Of a stretch of 64,000 nucleotides of DNA, positions 63,800 to 64,000 are shown in pieces. This DNA is from Aliidiomarina iranensis. Lineage in GTDB: Bacteria > Pseudomonadota > Gammaproteobacteria > Enterobacterales > Alteromonadaceae. Below the pieces are notes generated by a model that had not been told where the DNA came from, searched no databases, and saw only the letters and a program-made list of their open reading frames with translations. The position numbers and the translations under genes are program-made. Location of the stretch: NCBI RefSeq assembly GCF_003987135.1, contig NZ_PIPJ01000001.1:310001-374000 (forward strand), in the 5' to 3' direction. How positions within the stretch are numbered: the stretch's first letter is position 1; the number at the start of each line of letters is the position of its first letter.

Positions 63800-64000
63800 T
63801 TAAGCATAGCAGGGCGCGTTAGAAAGAAATACCTCGGCTACTAGAATAGGCGTTTCCACTAAATAGAAACACCGGCGGCGGCCCCATAGCTCTATGCGAT
63901 CTCCTTGCAGTAACCTATCAAGTTCAGCTACCGGTGTATCCTTACTGAATTGCCCAGCCTCTATGGCACCGGCCTGAATATCCGATGATTTGAATAAACG
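63800..64000 (-). CDS. ubiC: Chorismate--pyruvate lyase UbiC (5' end outside window)
   Basis: Partial gene: the last 66 codons, ending at TAA 63802-63800 and running off the right edge. ELDRLLQGDRIELWGRRRCF then LVETPILVAEVFLSNAP matches the UbiC C-terminus, including the LWGRR substrate-pocket segment and the final EVFL. It converts chorismate to 4-hydroxybenzoate, the first committed step of ubiquinone synthesis. The adjacent ubiA confirms the call. Confidence 0.85.
   Translation of the reverse strand, partial: RLFKSSDIQAGAIEAGQFSKDTPVAELDRLLQGDRIELWGRRRCFYLVETPILVAEVFLSNAPCYA

Noticed and set aside
1-64000. tRNA or rRNA genes
   Set aside because: No cloverleaf-like sequence or rRNA signature was noticed on either strand; this was a reading by eye and a tRNA scan would settle it.

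Overview
The window is a stretch of chromosome from a gammaproteobacterium. Several gene orders are the familiar ones of that class: rsmD/ftsY-ftsE-ftsX-rpoH; gpmI-envC beside rhodanese-secB-gpsA; slmA, dut, coaBC, radC, rpmB-rpmG and mutM; bioH, comF and nfuA; lexA-sulA; a Pseudomonas-like coxB-coxA-ctaG-coxC-SURF1-ctaA-ctaB-SCO locus; and ubiC-ubiA. The moderate GC, the large secreted M14 peptidase and the mix of conserved genes suggest a marine Alteromonadales member, perhaps Idiomarinaceae. That placement is inference, because no rRNA gene is present to anchor it.

Layout. 1-8.9 kb: BaeSR-like two-component system (left edge cut), an EF-hand protein, a secreted TPR-type protein, a large GGDEF-EAL protein, ComM and a small membrane protein. 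8.9-12.0 kb: an AT-rich, gene-poor scar with no intact gene. It holds a nuclease-like remnant, a secreted protein split by an in-frame TAG, a resolvase-like motif, an IS3 OrfA fragment, a stranded P-loop fragment and an unidentified 3' coding remnant. 12.1-18.3 kb: a lipoprotein, a transsulfuration pair with a VOC protein, a PLP pair (D-threonine-aldolase-like plus threonine-dehydratase-like) and a MarC-family protein. 18.3-24.8 kb: DUF416, DUF1145, rsmD, ftsYEX, rpoH and a zinc/iron-binding YkgJ-like protein. 24.9-34.0 kb: envC, gpmI, rhodanese, secB, gpsA, slmA, dut, coaBC, radC, rpmB and rpmG. 34.2-45.2 kb: DUF418 membrane protein, 2OG-Fe(II) oxygenase, mutM, bioH, comF, HDAC-like deacetylase, acetyl-CoA hydrolase-GNAT fusion, M14 peptidase and nfuA. 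45.3-52.6 kb: an unknown anchored protein, a DUF4397 lipoprotein, a MATE transporter, a polysaccharide deacetylase lipoprotein and plsB. 52.8-53.9 kb: SOS operon lexA-sulA with two perfect LexA boxes. 54.2-62.7 kb: cytochrome c oxidase with its assembly factors. 62.8-64.0 kb: ubiA and the 3' end of ubiC.

How the genes work together. The cox block is a nearly complete supply line for one heme-copper oxidase: subunits I-III, CuB insertion (CtaG), copper/thiol delivery (SCO), heme A synthesis (CtaB then CtaA), SURF1, and a poorly characterised CX3C-containing membrane protein. FtsY-FtsE-FtsX, EnvC and SlmA together cover membrane targeting and control of septal wall splitting. A GNAT-fused acyl-CoA hydrolase lies 25 bp upstream of an HDAC-family deacylase on the same strand, which suggests linked acetyl-group metabolism.

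No intact previously undescribed system was found. The strongest unusual signals are the decayed accessory scar with its amber-split secreted protein, a recurring pattern of 13-16 bp tandem repeats at gene borders, the CX3C protein of the cox locus, the acetylation/deacetylation pair, and a long imperfect hairpin ahead of coxB.
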